This document shows, piece by piece, positions 1-8,582 of a DNA stretch of 64,000 nt (within the stretch, counting starts at the first letter, position 1; every line of letters begins with the position of its first letter). Position numbers and translations under genes: made by a program. This DNA is from DATLED01 sp035525495. GTDB taxonomy: Bacteria > Actinomycetota > Acidimicrobiia > Acidimicrobiales > CADCTF01. The stretch is taken from the NCBI GenBank assembly GCA_035525495.1, contig DATLED010000062.1, positions 7,496 through 71,495 of the forward strand. Reading direction: 5' to 3'. The notes under the pieces are model-generated. The model searched no databases. It saw only the letters and a list, made by a program, of their open reading frames with translations, and had not been told where the DNA came from.

Positions 1-1
1 C

Positions 2-289
2 GCGGGGCGCGATCCGTCCGCCGTCGAGCGGTCCCTCGGCCTGTTCACGCTCGTCGGCGAGGACAGGCGCGACGTGGAGCGCCGCTTCGCCGCTCTCGGG
101 GTTCCCGGAACTTCGTTCGAGGAGTGGAAAGCCGGACGGCTGGTCGGCACCGTAGAAGAGGTGCGCGCGCAGCTGGCACGCTGGGAGTCGCTCGGTGTCT
201 CGACGTTCATCGCCGGGATGGGAGCGCTACCGTTCTCTGCAACCGACCCCGACGACCTCGCTCTGATGGCGTCGGCCCTTGTCCACTAG
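2..289 (+). CDS. Luciferase-like (LLM-class) flavin oxidoreductase, C-terminal part
   Basis: The reading frame is open from base 2, so only the last ~95 residues are present and the 5' end lies outside the window. The tail has the pattern typical of the end of F420- or FMN-dependent luciferase-like monooxygenases: a 'GTVEEVRAQLARW' helix that follows the barrel, then a short strand with 'STFIAGMG'. These enzymes are TIM-barrel oxidoreductases using reduced F420 or FMN; the substrate cannot be told from this fragment. The gene runs directly into tatA with only 7 bases between stop and start. Confidence 0.65.
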   Translation, partial: AGRDPSAVERSLGLFTLVGEDRRDVERRFAALGVPGTSFEEWKAGRLVGTVEEVRAQLARWESLGVSTFIAGMGALPFSATDPDDLALMASALVH

Positions 290-296
290 GAGTCCC

Positions 297-482
297 ATGT
301 TCGGTCTCGGCGCCCCCGAGCTCCTCATCATCCTCGTCGTCGTCCTGGTCCTCTTCGGAGGGGCCAAGCTCCCCAAGCTCGCCCGTTCGCTCGGTCAGGC
401 GAAGAATGAGTTCGAAGCCGGCACCCGCGAGGGCTCCAAGGACGACGACGTCGAGGTCGCCAAGAAGCGCGACGCCTCCTGA
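297..482 (+). CDS. tatA: Sec-independent translocase subunit TatA/TatE
   Basis: The 61-residue protein has the TatA layout: a short N-terminal transmembrane helix (residues ~6-20), a hinge containing F-G, then an amphipathic helix (GGAKLPKLARSLGQAKNEF) and a charged tail. TatA oligomers form the pore through which folded twin-arginine substrates cross the membrane. The ATG at 297 is chosen because AGGAG (288-292) sits four bases upstream and the Tat helix starts right after it; an in-frame TTG at 279 would overlap the previous gene. No tatB or tatC is nearby, so the partners are encoded elsewhere. Confidence 0.9.
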   Translation: MFGLGAPELLIILVVVLVLFGGAKLPKLARSLGQAKNEFEAGTREGSKDDDVEVAKKRDAS

Positions 483-492
483 GGACCAGCGA

Positions 493-735
493 CTAACGAC
501 GGGCGGCGGCGTCGATCCTCCGTTGTCGGAGGATCCGTCGGCGCTCCCGTTCCGACGCCCCGCCCCACACGCCGTGGTCGATGCGGTTGCGCAGGGCGTA
601 CTCGAGGCACGCCTCCTTGACCGGACAGGTCGCGCACAGCTGGCGAGCGGTCTCCACCCCCGCCCCATCGTTCGGGAAGAAGAGGGACGGGGGAGCGTCC
701 CTGCAGTTGCCGTCGGCCATCCACTCGGTGCTCAT
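493..735 (-). CDS. WhiB-family iron-sulfur transcription regulator
   Basis: The 80-residue protein has the four WhiB cysteines in a C-x22-C-x2-C-x5-C arrangement, then the 'GVWGG' turn and a basic tail (RERRRILRQRR) that contacts DNA. WhiB proteins bind a [4Fe-4S] cluster and act with the principal sigma factor; they occur in actinobacteria and their phages. The ATG at 735 is chosen because an AGGTGAGG-type ribosome site lies just upstream; the frame stays open further upstream but reads into the neighbouring gene. It is divergent from the htrA-like gene at 797, with a palindrome between them. The subfamily (WhiB1/2/3 and so on) cannot be assigned with certainty. Confidence 0.9.
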   Translation of the reverse strand: MSTEWMADGNCRDAPPSLFFPNDGAGVETARQLCATCPVKEACLEYALRNRIDHGVWGGASERERRRILRQRRIDAAARR

Positions 736-758
736 GTCCTCACCTCTCCGTAGCTTCG

Positions 759-774
759 GACGTCCGCGGACGTC
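759..774. promoter_or_regulatory. Perfect 16-bp palindrome between whiB and htrA-like gene
   Basis: GACGTCCGCGGACGTC is its own reverse complement and lies almost midway between the two divergent start codons (735 and 797), 22-23 bases from each. Flanking bases (CTT on the left, AAAG on the right) extend the symmetry imperfectly. Position and symmetry suit an operator or other protein site controlling one or both genes; the binding protein is unknown. Confidence 0.5.
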
Positions 775-796
775 GAAAGGTTCCCCCGGGTAGAGA

Positions 797-2182
797 ATGG
801 AAGCCGTGAACGACTCGAACGACACCCCCGACTCGACGGGGCGCGTGTGGTCGCTCGACCCCGATCCGCTGCCGTCCTCGCCGCCCCAGGCGCAGCCGCC
901 GGAGGATTGGCGCGACCGCACGACCGATTCGGCGCCCTACTCCCCGCCGCTGTCGCCCCACGACCGTCCGCCTACGTGGGGCTCGACGGCCCCGTTGGCG
1001 CCGCCGCCCCCGCCCTACGGCGCGGCGCCGCGGCGAAACGTCGATGCCACCGACCGTCGGTCCGAGGGCCGTTGGCTGGCCGTCGCCGCGGTATCTGCCG
1101 TGATCGGGGGCCTCGTCGGGGCCGGCGTGTACGGCGCCGTCGACAAGGCGCGGGGCGAGAACCGAGCGGCGGTCACGTCCGCGACCGCCCGACAGGGGAA
1201 CGGGAGTGGCTCGGGCAACGTCGCTGCGCGGCCCACCGGACCGAACGTCTCGCTCGCCGGCAGGCCCCTCGACATCCAGGGCGTGCTGGCCAAGGTGCAG
1301 CCGGCAGTCGTGGCGGTCGGCGTCGAGGGCAGCCAGGGCCGGGGCGCGGGGACGGGCGTGATCCTCACCGCAGACGGCGAGGTCCTGACGAACAACCACG
1401 TGATCGAGGGGGCCACGACGATCGAGGTGACGCTCAACGGCGAGAGCACACCGCGCCGCGCCGACCTGGTCGGTGCCGAGCCGTCCGCCGACCTGGCGCT
1501 CGTCAAGATCCGCGGTGCGTCGGGCCTCGCGACCGCCGAGCTCGGCACTTCGGCCGGTGCCCGGGTCGGCGACGACGTCGTCGCCATCGGCAACGCGCTG
1601 GCGCTTCCCGGCGGACCGACCGTCACCGAGGGGATCATCTCGGCGACGAACCGCACGCTCCCCGAGGTCGGGCTCGACGGGCTCATCCAGACCGACGCCG
1701 CCATCAACCACGGCAACTCGGGCGGCCCGCTGGTGAACGCCGCCGGGGAGGTCATCGGCATCAACACCGCCGTCATCCGTGGCGGTGGCAGCGACGCCGA
1801 GGGCATCGGACTGGCGATCGCCATCGACACCGCCAAGCCGATCATCGAGGCGCTCCGCCACGGCGGCATCCCGGCGGACCAGCGGGCCTTCCTCGGCGTG
1901 AGCAGCCAGGACCTCACCCCCGACATCCGGGACAACATCGACACGCCCGCCACCGCCGGCGCCGTCGTTGCCGAGGTCGTGCCCGGTTCGGCGGCCGACG
2001 ACGCCGGGCTCGAACGCCTGGACGTGATCGTGCGCATCGACGGCAAGGACGTCCAAGGGGCGGTCAACGTCGGGTCGGCGATCCGGTCGAAGAAGCCCGG
2101 TGACAAGGTGACGATCGAGTACTACCGGGGGAAGGACCGCCGCACGACGACCGCCACCCTCGGGACCCGCCCGTCGTCCTAG
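797..2182 (+). CDS. HtrA/DegP-like membrane-anchored serine protease with PDZ domain
   Basis: The 461-residue protein has a proline-rich cytoplasmic N-terminus (residues ~20-80), one transmembrane helix (~93-114), a linker, a trypsin-like domain (~160-350) and one PDZ domain (~365-455). The triad is visible: His201 in TNNHV, Asp232 in SADLALV and Ser308 in GNSGGPL. HtrA enzymes degrade or refold damaged extracytoplasmic proteins, and the PDZ domain recognises exposed C-termini. The layout matches actinobacterial HtrA/PepD-type proteases with a single N-terminal anchor. A whiB gene is divergent upstream. Confidence 0.92.
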   Translation: MEAVNDSNDTPDSTGRVWSLDPDPLPSSPPQAQPPEDWRDRTTDSAPYSPPLSPHDRPPTWGSTAPLAPPPPPYGAAPRRNVDATDRRSEGRWLAVAAVSAVIGGLVGAGVYGAVDKARGENRAAVTSATARQGNGSGSGNVAARPTGPNVSLAGRPLDIQGVLAKVQPAVVAVGVEGSQGRGAGTGVILTADGEVLTNNHVIEGATTIEVTLNGESTPRRADLVGAEPSADLALVKIRGASGLATAELGTSAGARVGDDVVAIGNALALPGGPTVTEGIISATNRTLPEVGLDGLIQTDAAINHGNSGGPLVNAAGEVIGINTAVIRGGGSDAEGIGLAIAIDTAKPIIEALRHGGIPADQRAFLGVSSQDLTPDIRDNIDTPATAGAVVAEVVPGSAADDAGLERLDVIVRIDGKDVQGAVNVGSAIRSKKPGDKVTIEYYRGKDRRTTTATLGTRPSS

Positions 2183-2212
2183 CCGAGCTCGGCGCCCGTA
2201 GACTCGACAGCC

Positions 2213-2497
2213 ATGTCGCAGATGACCCCCGCATCCTCGGAAGCCCCCCAGCCGCCGCGCGGCCACGTCCGGGTGGTGTACCTCGGGCCGGTGGCGCCGC
2301 ACTGGGACGTCCACGCCGAGTTCGGTGACCGCAACATGGTCGAGGAGTTCCGTCAGCGGGTCCTCGCGCGACTCCTCCTCCTGCCGCCGCACGACCCCCA
2401 GTTCCGCCGGAACCGCGAGCGGGTCGTCCGGGACGCCGAGCGGGAGAACCTCTACCTCGAGTGGGACCTCGGCCTCCCCGAGGAAGAGACGAGTTGA
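2213..2497 (+). CDS. Conserved hypothetical protein, 94 aa
   Basis: A compact soluble protein. After a disordered stretch of ~16 residues it has a beta strand (HVRVVYLGPVAPHWDV) and a charged, Arg-rich helical region (VEEFRQRVLARLLLLPPHDPQFRRNRERVVRD). No membrane segment, cysteine cluster or catalytic motif is visible. Codon use is like the neighbours, and the gene sits 30 bases after the protease gene, so it is probably real and perhaps co-transcribed. No function can be given. Confidence 0.7.
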   Translation: MSQMTPASSEAPQPPRGHVRVVYLGPVAPHWDVHAEFGDRNMVEEFRQRVLARLLLLPPHDPQFRRNRERVVRDAERENLYLEWDLGLPEEETS

Positions 2498-2604
2498 TGG
2501 TCTCGCACGGCACCGAGGGCCCCATCGGGCGGTGCGGCTCGGCGGACGGGCCGCTCGCTGGCGCTCCCGACGCCGCCGGCTGAACGAGGGCGAGTCCCCG
2601 AACG

Positions 2605-3534
2605 ATGGCGGCCATAGGCATCGACCTCGGCGGGACGAAGATCTACGGCGTCCGGATGAAGGGTGCCGAGGTCGTCGCTGACGCCAAGGGGAAGACACCC
2701 GTGCAGGGCGGGCCGATGGGCGTCGTCGATGCGATCGCCAAGGTCGTGACCGAGCTCGGGGCCGGCGAGGGTGACGTGATCGGCGTCGGCGCCCCAGGGG
2801 TCATCGACGTCGACAAGGGCGTCGTGCGAGCGGCGCCGAACCTTCCGGGCTGGGTCGAGCCCTTCGCGCTCGGTCCGGCGCTGGCCGAGACCCTCGGGCT
2901 GGAACGGGTCGTGCTCGACAACGACGTCAACGTCGGCACGGTCGCCGAACACCGCCTCGGTGCCGGCAAGGGTGCCGACGAGCTCCTCGGCGTGTTCGTC
3001 GGGACGGGCGTCGGCGGCGGTGTCGTCCTCGACGGCAAGCTCCGCCGCGGCGCCACGGGACTGGCCGGGGAGATCGGCCACGTCGTCGTCGTCCCGGGTG
3101 GCCGCAGCTGCTCGTGCGGGGGACGCGGTCACCTCGAGGCCTACGCCGGCCGGGCCGGCATGGAGCGTCGGGCCAGAGCCCTCGAGAACAAGGGCCACGA
3201 CACCGCGCTGGTCGAACTGGCCAGGACGAAGCGGATGACGTCGAGCGTGTGGGCCAAGGCCCTCGCCGCCGGCGACCAGGTCGCCATCGACCTCATCGAC
3301 GAAGCCGTCGGCGCTCTCGGGCGGGCCATCGCCGGCGTCATCCTCACCCTCGACCTCCGGCTCGTCGTCGTCGGCGGCGGGCTCGCCGACCGTCTCGGCG
3401 CCGCCTTCGTCGATCGCATCGAACAGGCCGTCCGCAGCGACATCTTCGGCGGCGGGACCAAGGTGCGGGTCGTTGCCGCGGAGCTCGGCGACCGCGCCGG
3501 GGCCATCGGCGCCGCCCTCCTCGCCACCGCCTGA
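2605..3534 (+). CDS. ROK-family sugar kinase (glucokinase-like)
   Basis: The 309-residue protein starts with the ROK phosphate-binding loop (GIDLGGTK), has the second ATP motif (GTGVGGG, ~residue 132) and the ROK zinc region: His159 in GEIGH, Cys169-x-Cys171, then G-H-L-E. The usual third zinc cysteine (CxCGxxGCxE) is a histidine here, a natural variation of the motif. ROK kinases phosphorylate glucose or other hexoses at C6 in the cytoplasm; there is no N-terminal DNA-binding domain, so this is the kinase type, not the repressor type. It sits 40 bases upstream of ppk1. A polyphosphate-dependent glucokinase is less likely: this is a plain ROK kinase, and the proximity is only suggestive. Confidence 0.88.
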   Translation: MAAIGIDLGGTKIYGVRMKGAEVVADAKGKTPVQGGPMGVVDAIAKVVTELGAGEGDVIGVGAPGVIDVDKGVVRAAPNLPGWVEPFALGPALAETLGLERVVLDNDVNVGTVAEHRLGAGKGADELLGVFVGTGVGGGVVLDGKLRRGATGLAGEIGHVVVVPGGRSCSCGGRGHLEAYAGRAGMERRARALENKGHDTALVELARTKRMTSSVWAKALAAGDQVAIDLIDEAVGALGRAIAGVILTLDLRLVVVGGGLADRLGAAFVDRIEQAVRSDIFGGGTKVRVVAAELGDRAGAIGAALLATA

Positions 3535-3574
3535 CCCCGGAGCCGCACCGCGGCCCCGTCGATAGGCTGGGAAC

Positions 3575-5659
3575 GTGTCCATGAGCCTCGAACCCGCCTC
3601 GAGCGGGATCGAGACCATCGGCCCGGCGAGGTTCCTGAACCGCGAGCTGTCGTGGCTCGACTTCAACGAGCGGGTGTTGGCGCTCGCGGAGGACGAGTCG
3701 CAGCCCCTCCTCGAGCGGGCCAAGTTCCTCGCCATCTTCAGCACGAACCTCGACGAGTTCTTCCAGGTCCGCGTGGCCGGCCTCAAGGACCAGCTCGCCG
3801 CCGGCCTCCCAGCCACCGCCCGAGACGGCATGAGCCCGCTCGACCAGCTCCGCACGATCCGCCAGCGGGTCGTCGAGCACCTCGAGCGCCTGTCCAAGGT
3901 GTTCCTCACCTCCGTCGCTCCCGCGCTGGCGGACGCCGGCATCCGCCTGTCGGACTGGGAGTCCCTCGATGACGACGACCGCGAGTACCTCGTCGACGTC
4001 TTCGATCGCCGCATCTTCCCGGTGCTGACGCCGCTCGCCGTGGACCCCGGCCACCCGTTCCCCCACATCTCGGACCTCAGCCTCAACCTGGCGGTGATCG
4101 TCCACGACACCCAGCTCGGCGAGCGGCGCTTCGCGCGGGTCAAGGTTCCGCAGCTCCTGAGCCGCTTCGTCGTCATGCCCGACGGCGAGCGCTTCGTCGC
4201 CCTCGAGCAGGTCATCGCCGCGCACCTCGGCCGCCTCTTCCCGGGGATGGTCACCGAGTGCCACTTCCCGTTCCGCGTCACCCGCAACGCCGACCTGACC
4301 CTCGACGAGGAGGAGGCGGACGACCTCGTCGCGGCCGTCGAGATGGAGCTCCGTCGTCGCCGCCGGGGGCGGGCGGTCCGCCTCGAGATCGACACCAACA
4401 TGTCCGACGAGGTCCGCGACCTCCTTCTGCGCGAGCTGCAGCTCTCGCCGAGCGACGTCTTCGTCGTCGATGGACCGATCGACCTCGGCGGCCTGTGGTC
4501 GGTGTACGAGCTCGAACGGCCCGAGCTCAAGGATGAGCCCTGGGTGCCGACGACCCAGCCCCGGCTCTCCTTCGACGACGACACCCCCGTCGACGTGTTC
4601 GCCGTCCTGCGCGAGAACGACGTCCTCGTGCACCACCCGTACGACTCGTTCGCCACGTCCGTCGAGACCTTCATCAAGCGGGCGGCTGCGGACCCCGACG
4701 TCCTCGCCATCAAGCAGACGCTGTACCGCACGTCCGGTGACAGCCCGATCGTGAAGTCGCTCATCCGCGCAGCCGAGCGGGGCAAGCAGGTCGTCGTCCT
4801 CGTCGAGGTGAAGGCCCGCTTCGACGAGCAGGCGAACATCACCTGGGCCAAGGCGCTCGAAGACGCGGGGGTCCACGTCGTCTATGGCGTGCTCGGCCTC
4901 AAGACCCACTCGAAGACGGCGCTCGTCGTACGACAGGAGGACGACGGCGTCCGCCGCTACGCCCACATCGGCACCGGCAACTACAACTCCAAGACGGCGC
5001 GTCTCTACGAGGACGTCGGCCTTCTCAGCGCGAATGCCGACCTCGGCGCCGACCTCACCGACCTCTTCAACTTCCTGACCGGCTACAGCCGCCAGTCGAC
5101 CTACCGCAAGCTGCTGGTGGCTCCGTTCGGGCTCCGCAACCGCGTCCTCGAGCTGATCCGCGAGCAGACGGCGCTCGGGCCGGCGGGCCGCATCGTCCTG
5201 AAGATGAACGGGCTCGACGACCAGCCCGTCATCGACGCGCTGTACGAAGCGTCGGCGGCCGGCGTTGCGGTGGACCTCGTCCTCCGCAGCATCTGCTGCC
5301 TCCGTCCCGGCGTGCCCGGACTCTCCGAGACGATCCGGGTACGGTCGATCGTCGGTCGCTACCTCGAGCACTCGCGGATCTTCTCGTTCGGGACGGGTAC
5401 CGCCCGCCGCTGGTACATCGGGTCGGCGGACCTGCGGGGCCGCAACCTCGATCGCCGCATCGAGGTGGTCGCGCCGGTGGAGCAACCGGCGTTGCAGGAG
5501 CGCCTCGCGGAGATCGTCGACGCCAACCTCGCCGACGGGACTCTGGCGTGGACGCTCGATGCCGACGGCGTGTGGCACCGACCCGCGGGTGGTGGATCCG
5601 GCGCGCACGAGGTCCTCCATGACGCGGCGGTGCGACGGGCGAGGCCTCGGCACGACTGA
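3575..5659 (+). CDS. ppk1: Polyphosphate kinase 1
   Basis: At 694 residues this has the normal PPK1 length and all main signatures: the N-terminal 'FLNRELSWLDFNERVL', the middle domain with 'HHPYDSF', and two PLD-like C-terminal domains. The autophosphorylated histidine is His445 in LKTHSK and the second catalytic histidine is His599 in LEHSRI, matching His435 and His592 of the E. coli enzyme. PPK1 reversibly transfers the gamma-phosphate of ATP to polyphosphate. Start: GTG at 3575, with ATG at 3581 a close alternative. The gene begins a coupled run ppk1-Nudix-ppx/gppA, placing polyphosphate synthesis and breakdown together. Confidence 0.96.
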   Translation: MSMSLEPASSGIETIGPARFLNRELSWLDFNERVLALAEDESQPLLERAKFLAIFSTNLDEFFQVRVAGLKDQLAAGLPATARDGMSPLDQLRTIRQRVVEHLERLSKVFLTSVAPALADAGIRLSDWESLDDDDREYLVDVFDRRIFPVLTPLAVDPGHPFPHISDLSLNLAVIVHDTQLGERRFARVKVPQLLSRFVVMPDGERFVALEQVIAAHLGRLFPGMVTECHFPFRVTRNADLTLDEEEADDLVAAVEMELRRRRRGRAVRLEIDTNMSDEVRDLLLRELQLSPSDVFVVDGPIDLGGLWSVYELERPELKDEPWVPTTQPRLSFDDDTPVDVFAVLRENDVLVHHPYDSFATSVETFIKRAAADPDVLAIKQTLYRTSGDSPIVKSLIRAAERGKQVVVLVEVKARFDEQANITWAKALEDAGVHVVYGVLGLKTHSKTALVVRQEDDGVRRYAHIGTGNYNSKTARLYEDVGLLSANADLGADLTDLFNFLTGYSRQSTYRKLLVAPFGLRNRVLELIREQTALGPAGRIVLKMNGLDDQPVIDALYEASAAGVAVDLVLRSICCLRPGVPGLSETIRVRSIVGRYLEHSRIFSFGTGTARRWYIGSADLRGRNLDRRIEVVAPVEQPALQERLAEIVDANLADGTLAWTLDADGVWHRPAGGGSGAHEVLHDAAVRRARPRHD

Positions 5660-5660
5660 G

Positions 5661-6074
5661 GTGGTCGAACTGAACGATGCCGGGGAGGTCCGCGCCGCGG
5701 GTGGGGTCGTCACGCGTGTGGGCGAAGGTGGTCGCCTCGAGGTGCTGCTCGTTCATCGCCGCGCCTACGACGACTGGACGTTGCCGAAGGGCAAGGCCGA
5801 GCCGGGCGAGACGGACGAGGGGTGCGCGCTGCGGGAGGTCGAAGAGGAGACGGCACTGCGGTGCCGGCTCGGCCGCGAGCTCCCGACGGTGCGTTGGCTC
5901 GACCGCTTCGATCGACCCAAGGCGTCGCGCTACTGGCTGATGGAGGTCGTCGACCCCACGGCGGCGGCGGCGGCGGAGAACGAGATCGACGCCGTCGAGT
6001 GGCTGCCGGTGGACGAGGCCGTCACCAAGCTGACATACCCACGCGACGCCGAGGTCCTGCGGACGGTGACGTGA
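5661..6074 (+). CDS. Nudix hydrolase (MutT-like, single domain)
   Basis: The 137-residue protein contains a Nudix box with the spacing G-x5-E-x7-REVxEE (starting GKAEPGE, then REVEEE); the final G-U is A-L here, a common variation. Nudix enzymes cleave nucleoside diphosphate linkages such as 8-oxo-dGTP or diadenosine polyphosphates. GTG at 5661 is taken as the start because it follows the ppk1 stop by one base. In mycobacteria mutT1 also lies next to ppk1, but MutT1 carries an extra C-terminal phosphohistidine phosphatase domain, absent here. The stop shares base 6074 with the next start (TGATG). Confidence 0.88.
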   Translation: MVELNDAGEVRAAGGVVTRVGEGGRLEVLLVHRRAYDDWTLPKGKAEPGETDEGCALREVEEETALRCRLGRELPTVRWLDRFDRPKASRYWLMEVVDPTAAAAAENEIDAVEWLPVDEAVTKLTYPRDAEVLRTVT

Positions 6075-7633
6075 TGCGCATCGCCGCCGTCGACATGGGG
6101 TCGAACTCGTTCCACCTCGTCGTCGTCGAGGCCCACCCCGACGGGTCCTTCGACACGCTGCTGCGAGAGAAGGCGATGCTGCGCCTCGGCGAGGTCGTCA
6201 CGGCGACGGGATCGATCCCCGAAACCGACGTGGAGCGCGTGCTCGACACCATGCGCCGCTTCGCCGCGCTGGCCGCGTCGATCGACGCGGTGGAGGTCGT
6301 CGCCTGCGCGACGAGCGCCTTGCGGGAGGCGGACAACTCGTCCGCCGTGGTCGACGCCATCCGCGACGAGACCGGCATCGACGTCGAGGTCATCAGCGGC
6401 CGGCGGGAAGCGGAGCTGATCTTCGCCGCGGTGCGGGAGAGCGTCGCCCTCGAACCGGCGCCGGCGGTGTGCTTCGACCTCGGCGGCGGGAGCCTCGAGG
6501 TCATGGTCGGTGACAACGCGACCCTGCAGTGGTCCACGTCGGTGCACCTCGGCGCGGCGCGGCTCGCCACGTTGTTCCTCGCGAGCGATCCGCCGACCAC
6601 CGACGAGCTCGCGGCGCTCTCGGCGCGGGTGCTCGAGGTCCTCGATCCCATCGCCGAGGAGGTCGCGACGTTCGAGCCGAAGTGCATGGTCGGGACGAGC
6701 GGGACGTTCCTCGACCTCGCTCGCATGGCAGCCGCAGTGCGAACGGGAGCCGTTCCGCAGTCGGTGAACCAACTCGTCGTCGGCATCGACGAGCTGCGCC
6801 AGGTGCACGAGCGCCTGATCACGACGCCGGCCGCCGGCCGGGCCAAGGTCGGGGGACTCGACGCGCGGCGCGCTGATCAGATCCCCGTCGGTTCGCAGCT
6901 GCTGTTGACCGTCATGGACCGCTTCGGTTTCGACCAGCTGATGGTCGGGGAGTGGGCGCTGCGCGAGGGCATCGTCCTCGACGCCATCCGTCGCCACGAG
7001 GTGGCCGAGTGGACGAACGACGCCGAGACCGTTCGACGGTCATCGGTGCTCGGACTGGCGCGGCGGTGCAACGTCGACGAGGTCCACGCCGCGCAAGTGG
7101 CCCGGCTGGCCTTGGCCCTGTTCGACGCGCTGGCGGGGCTCCACCACCTGCCCACGACGGATCGCGAGCTGCTCGAGCATGCCGCCTTCCTGCACGACAT
7201 CGGCGAGCACGTGGCCGTCGAGGGCCATCACAAGCACACCGCCTACCTCATCGAGCACGGGAAGCTGCGCGGCTTCGATCCCGAGGCCGTCGACGTGGTG
7301 GCCACGCTCGGCCGGTACCACCGCGGCAGCGATCCCAAGTCGTCGTTCGAGCCATTCGGACGGTTGTCTTCGGCCCGGCGGTCGGAAGTGCTGCGCCTGT
7401 TGGCCATGCTCCGCCTGGCCGACGGCCTCGACCGTGGCCACGCCGCCGCCGTCGACATGGTCGAAGCCGATCTCTCCCGAGCCGACGTCGTGCGTCTGCT
7501 CGTCACGCCGAGCGACGACGTCGACCTCGAGGTGTGGGGTGTCCGCCGCAAGCGCGACCTGTTCGAACGGGTCTTCGAACGTCGTCTCGACGTCGTCGCC
7601 GCGGACCATCCCTCGCTGGCGGGAGGGCAGTGA
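6074..7633 (+). CDS. ppx: Exopolyphosphatase / pppGpp phosphohydrolase (Ppx/GppA)
   Basis: The 519-residue protein opens with the ASKHA phosphate loop 'VDMGSNSFHLVV' and has the second loop 'FDLGGGS' near residue 138. The C-terminal half carries an HD-like region (HAAFLHDIGEHV) with several histidines, as in the long E. coli-type Ppx/GppA proteins. The enzyme removes terminal phosphates from polyphosphate and may hydrolyse pppGpp. The ATG at 6074 overlaps the Nudix stop by one base and the TGA overlaps the next GTG, so translation is probably coupled along the operon. Confidence 0.92.
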   Translation: MRIAAVDMGSNSFHLVVVEAHPDGSFDTLLREKAMLRLGEVVTATGSIPETDVERVLDTMRRFAALAASIDAVEVVACATSALREADNSSAVVDAIRDETGIDVEVISGRREAELIFAAVRESVALEPAPAVCFDLGGGSLEVMVGDNATLQWSTSVHLGAARLATLFLASDPPTTDELAALSARVLEVLDPIAEEVATFEPKCMVGTSGTFLDLARMAAAVRTGAVPQSVNQLVVGIDELRQVHERLITTPAAGRAKVGGLDARRADQIPVGSQLLLTVMDRFGFDQLMVGEWALREGIVLDAIRRHEVAEWTNDAETVRRSSVLGLARRCNVDEVHAAQVARLALALFDALAGLHHLPTTDRELLEHAAFLHDIGEHVAVEGHHKHTAYLIEHGKLRGFDPEAVDVVATLGRYHRGSDPKSSFEPFGRLSSARRSEVLRLLAMLRLADGLDRGHAAAVDMVEADLSRADVVRLLVTPSDDVDLEVWGVRRKRDLFERVFERRLDVVAADHPSLAGGQ

Positions 7634-7992
7634 ACGTGCGCGTCGTGCTGATCGCCGTAGCGGGCGCTGCAGGTGCGTTGACGCGGTACGCCGTCGCGTC
7701 GGCCGTCGGCGTGCGAGCCTTCCCGTGGTCGACGCTGTCGATCAACGTCGTCGGGTCCTTCCTGCTCGGGATCTTGCTGCAGTCGGCGCCGGGACGGCTG
7801 AGCGATGACGTGCGCACCGGGCTCGCCGTCGGTTTCCTCGGTGCCTTCACGACGTTCTCCACGTTCAGCTACGAGTCGGTGGCGATGATCCGCGACGGCC
7901 GCGCGGCCGTCGCCGCGCTGTACGTCGTCGCGTCCGTCATCTCGGGGATGGCCGCGGCGGCCGTGGGTTGGCGCGTCGGGGCGGCGCTGTGA
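7630..7992 (+). CDS. crcB: Fluoride channel CrcB/Fluc
   Basis: The 120-residue protein has four hydrophobic helices and the Fluc signatures: 'GALTRY' near the N-terminus, the N-V-V-G-S-F pore segment, and the phenylalanine-rich 'GFLGAFTTFSTFSYE' loop. Fluc proteins are dual-topology dimers that export fluoride down its gradient. The GTG at 7630 overlaps the ppx stop in a GTGA arrangement, which decides the start. Only one crcB copy is seen here; pairs are common in actinobacteria. Its own stop again overlaps the next start. Confidence 0.92.
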   Translation: MNVRVVLIAVAGAAGALTRYAVASAVGVRAFPWSTLSINVVGSFLLGILLQSAPGRLSDDVRTGLAVGFLGAFTTFSTFSYESVAMIRDGRAAVAALYVVASVISGMAAAAVGWRVGAAL

Positions 7993-8576
7993 CGGCGCCG
8001 CTGCAGCTCGAGTTCGTCCTGTCGGCGACCGAGATCGGCGGGCTGCCGCCGACCAACGCGGAGATCGCCATCGTCGGCCGGTCCAACGTCGGCAAGTCGT
8101 CGCTCATCAACGCGGTCGCCAACCGCAAGAAGCTGGCGATGGTGTCGAACACGCCGGGACGCACCCGACTGCTCAACCTCTTCGAGCTGCCCGGCCACGG
8201 CACGGTGATGGATCTCCCCGGCTACGGGTACGCCGCGGCATCCCAGAAGATGCGGGCCGAGTGGGGCCGGATGATCGAGGACTACCTCCTGGCGCGTGAA
8301 GGACTCACCATGGTCGTCGTCCTCGTCGACGGCGAGATCGGTCCGACGAAGCTCGACCTGACGATGCTCGAGTGGGCCGAGGGCAACGAGCTCCCGTTCT
8401 CGATCGTCGCCACCAAGCAGGACAAGGTGAAGGCCATGCAGCGGGACAAGCGCCGCACGGAGCTCGCCGCAAAGTGCGGGCGCAAGCCCGGCGACATCCT
8501 CTGGGTGAGCGCCGCCAAGGGCACCGGCATCGACGCCCTCCGCGGCAAGATCCTCGGCTGGCTCAACCCCTCCTGA
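7989..8576 (+). CDS. engB: Ribosome biogenesis GTPase YsxC/EngB
   Basis: The 195-residue protein is a single TRAFAC GTPase domain. G1 is GRSNVGKS (residues 30-37), G2 lies in NTPGRT, G3 is DLPGYG (~76-81), G4 is TKQD (~142-145) and a G5-like SAAKG follows. EngB acts in late assembly of the 50S ribosomal subunit. The GTG at 7989 overlaps the crcB stop (GTGA) and gives the normal family length; the frame remains open for a few codons upstream but these have no ribosome site. Confidence 0.94.
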   Translation: MTAPLQLEFVLSATEIGGLPPTNAEIAIVGRSNVGKSSLINAVANRKKLAMVSNTPGRTRLLNLFELPGHGTVMDLPGYGYAAASQKMRAEWGRMIEDYLLAREGLTMVVVLVDGEIGPTKLDLTMLEWAEGNELPFSIVATKQDKVKAMQRDKRRTELAAKCGRKPGDILWVSAAKGTGIDALRGKILGWLNPS

Positions 8577-8582
8577 GCGGCG

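Noticed and set aside
740..2698. Very long open frames on the minus strand opposite htrA, ppk1 and the histidine kinase
   Set aside because: They lie antisense to well-supported genes, have Arg/Gly/Asp/His-rich composition without domains, and arise from the GC-rich third codon position. The same applies to 3344-5713 and 27985-30213.
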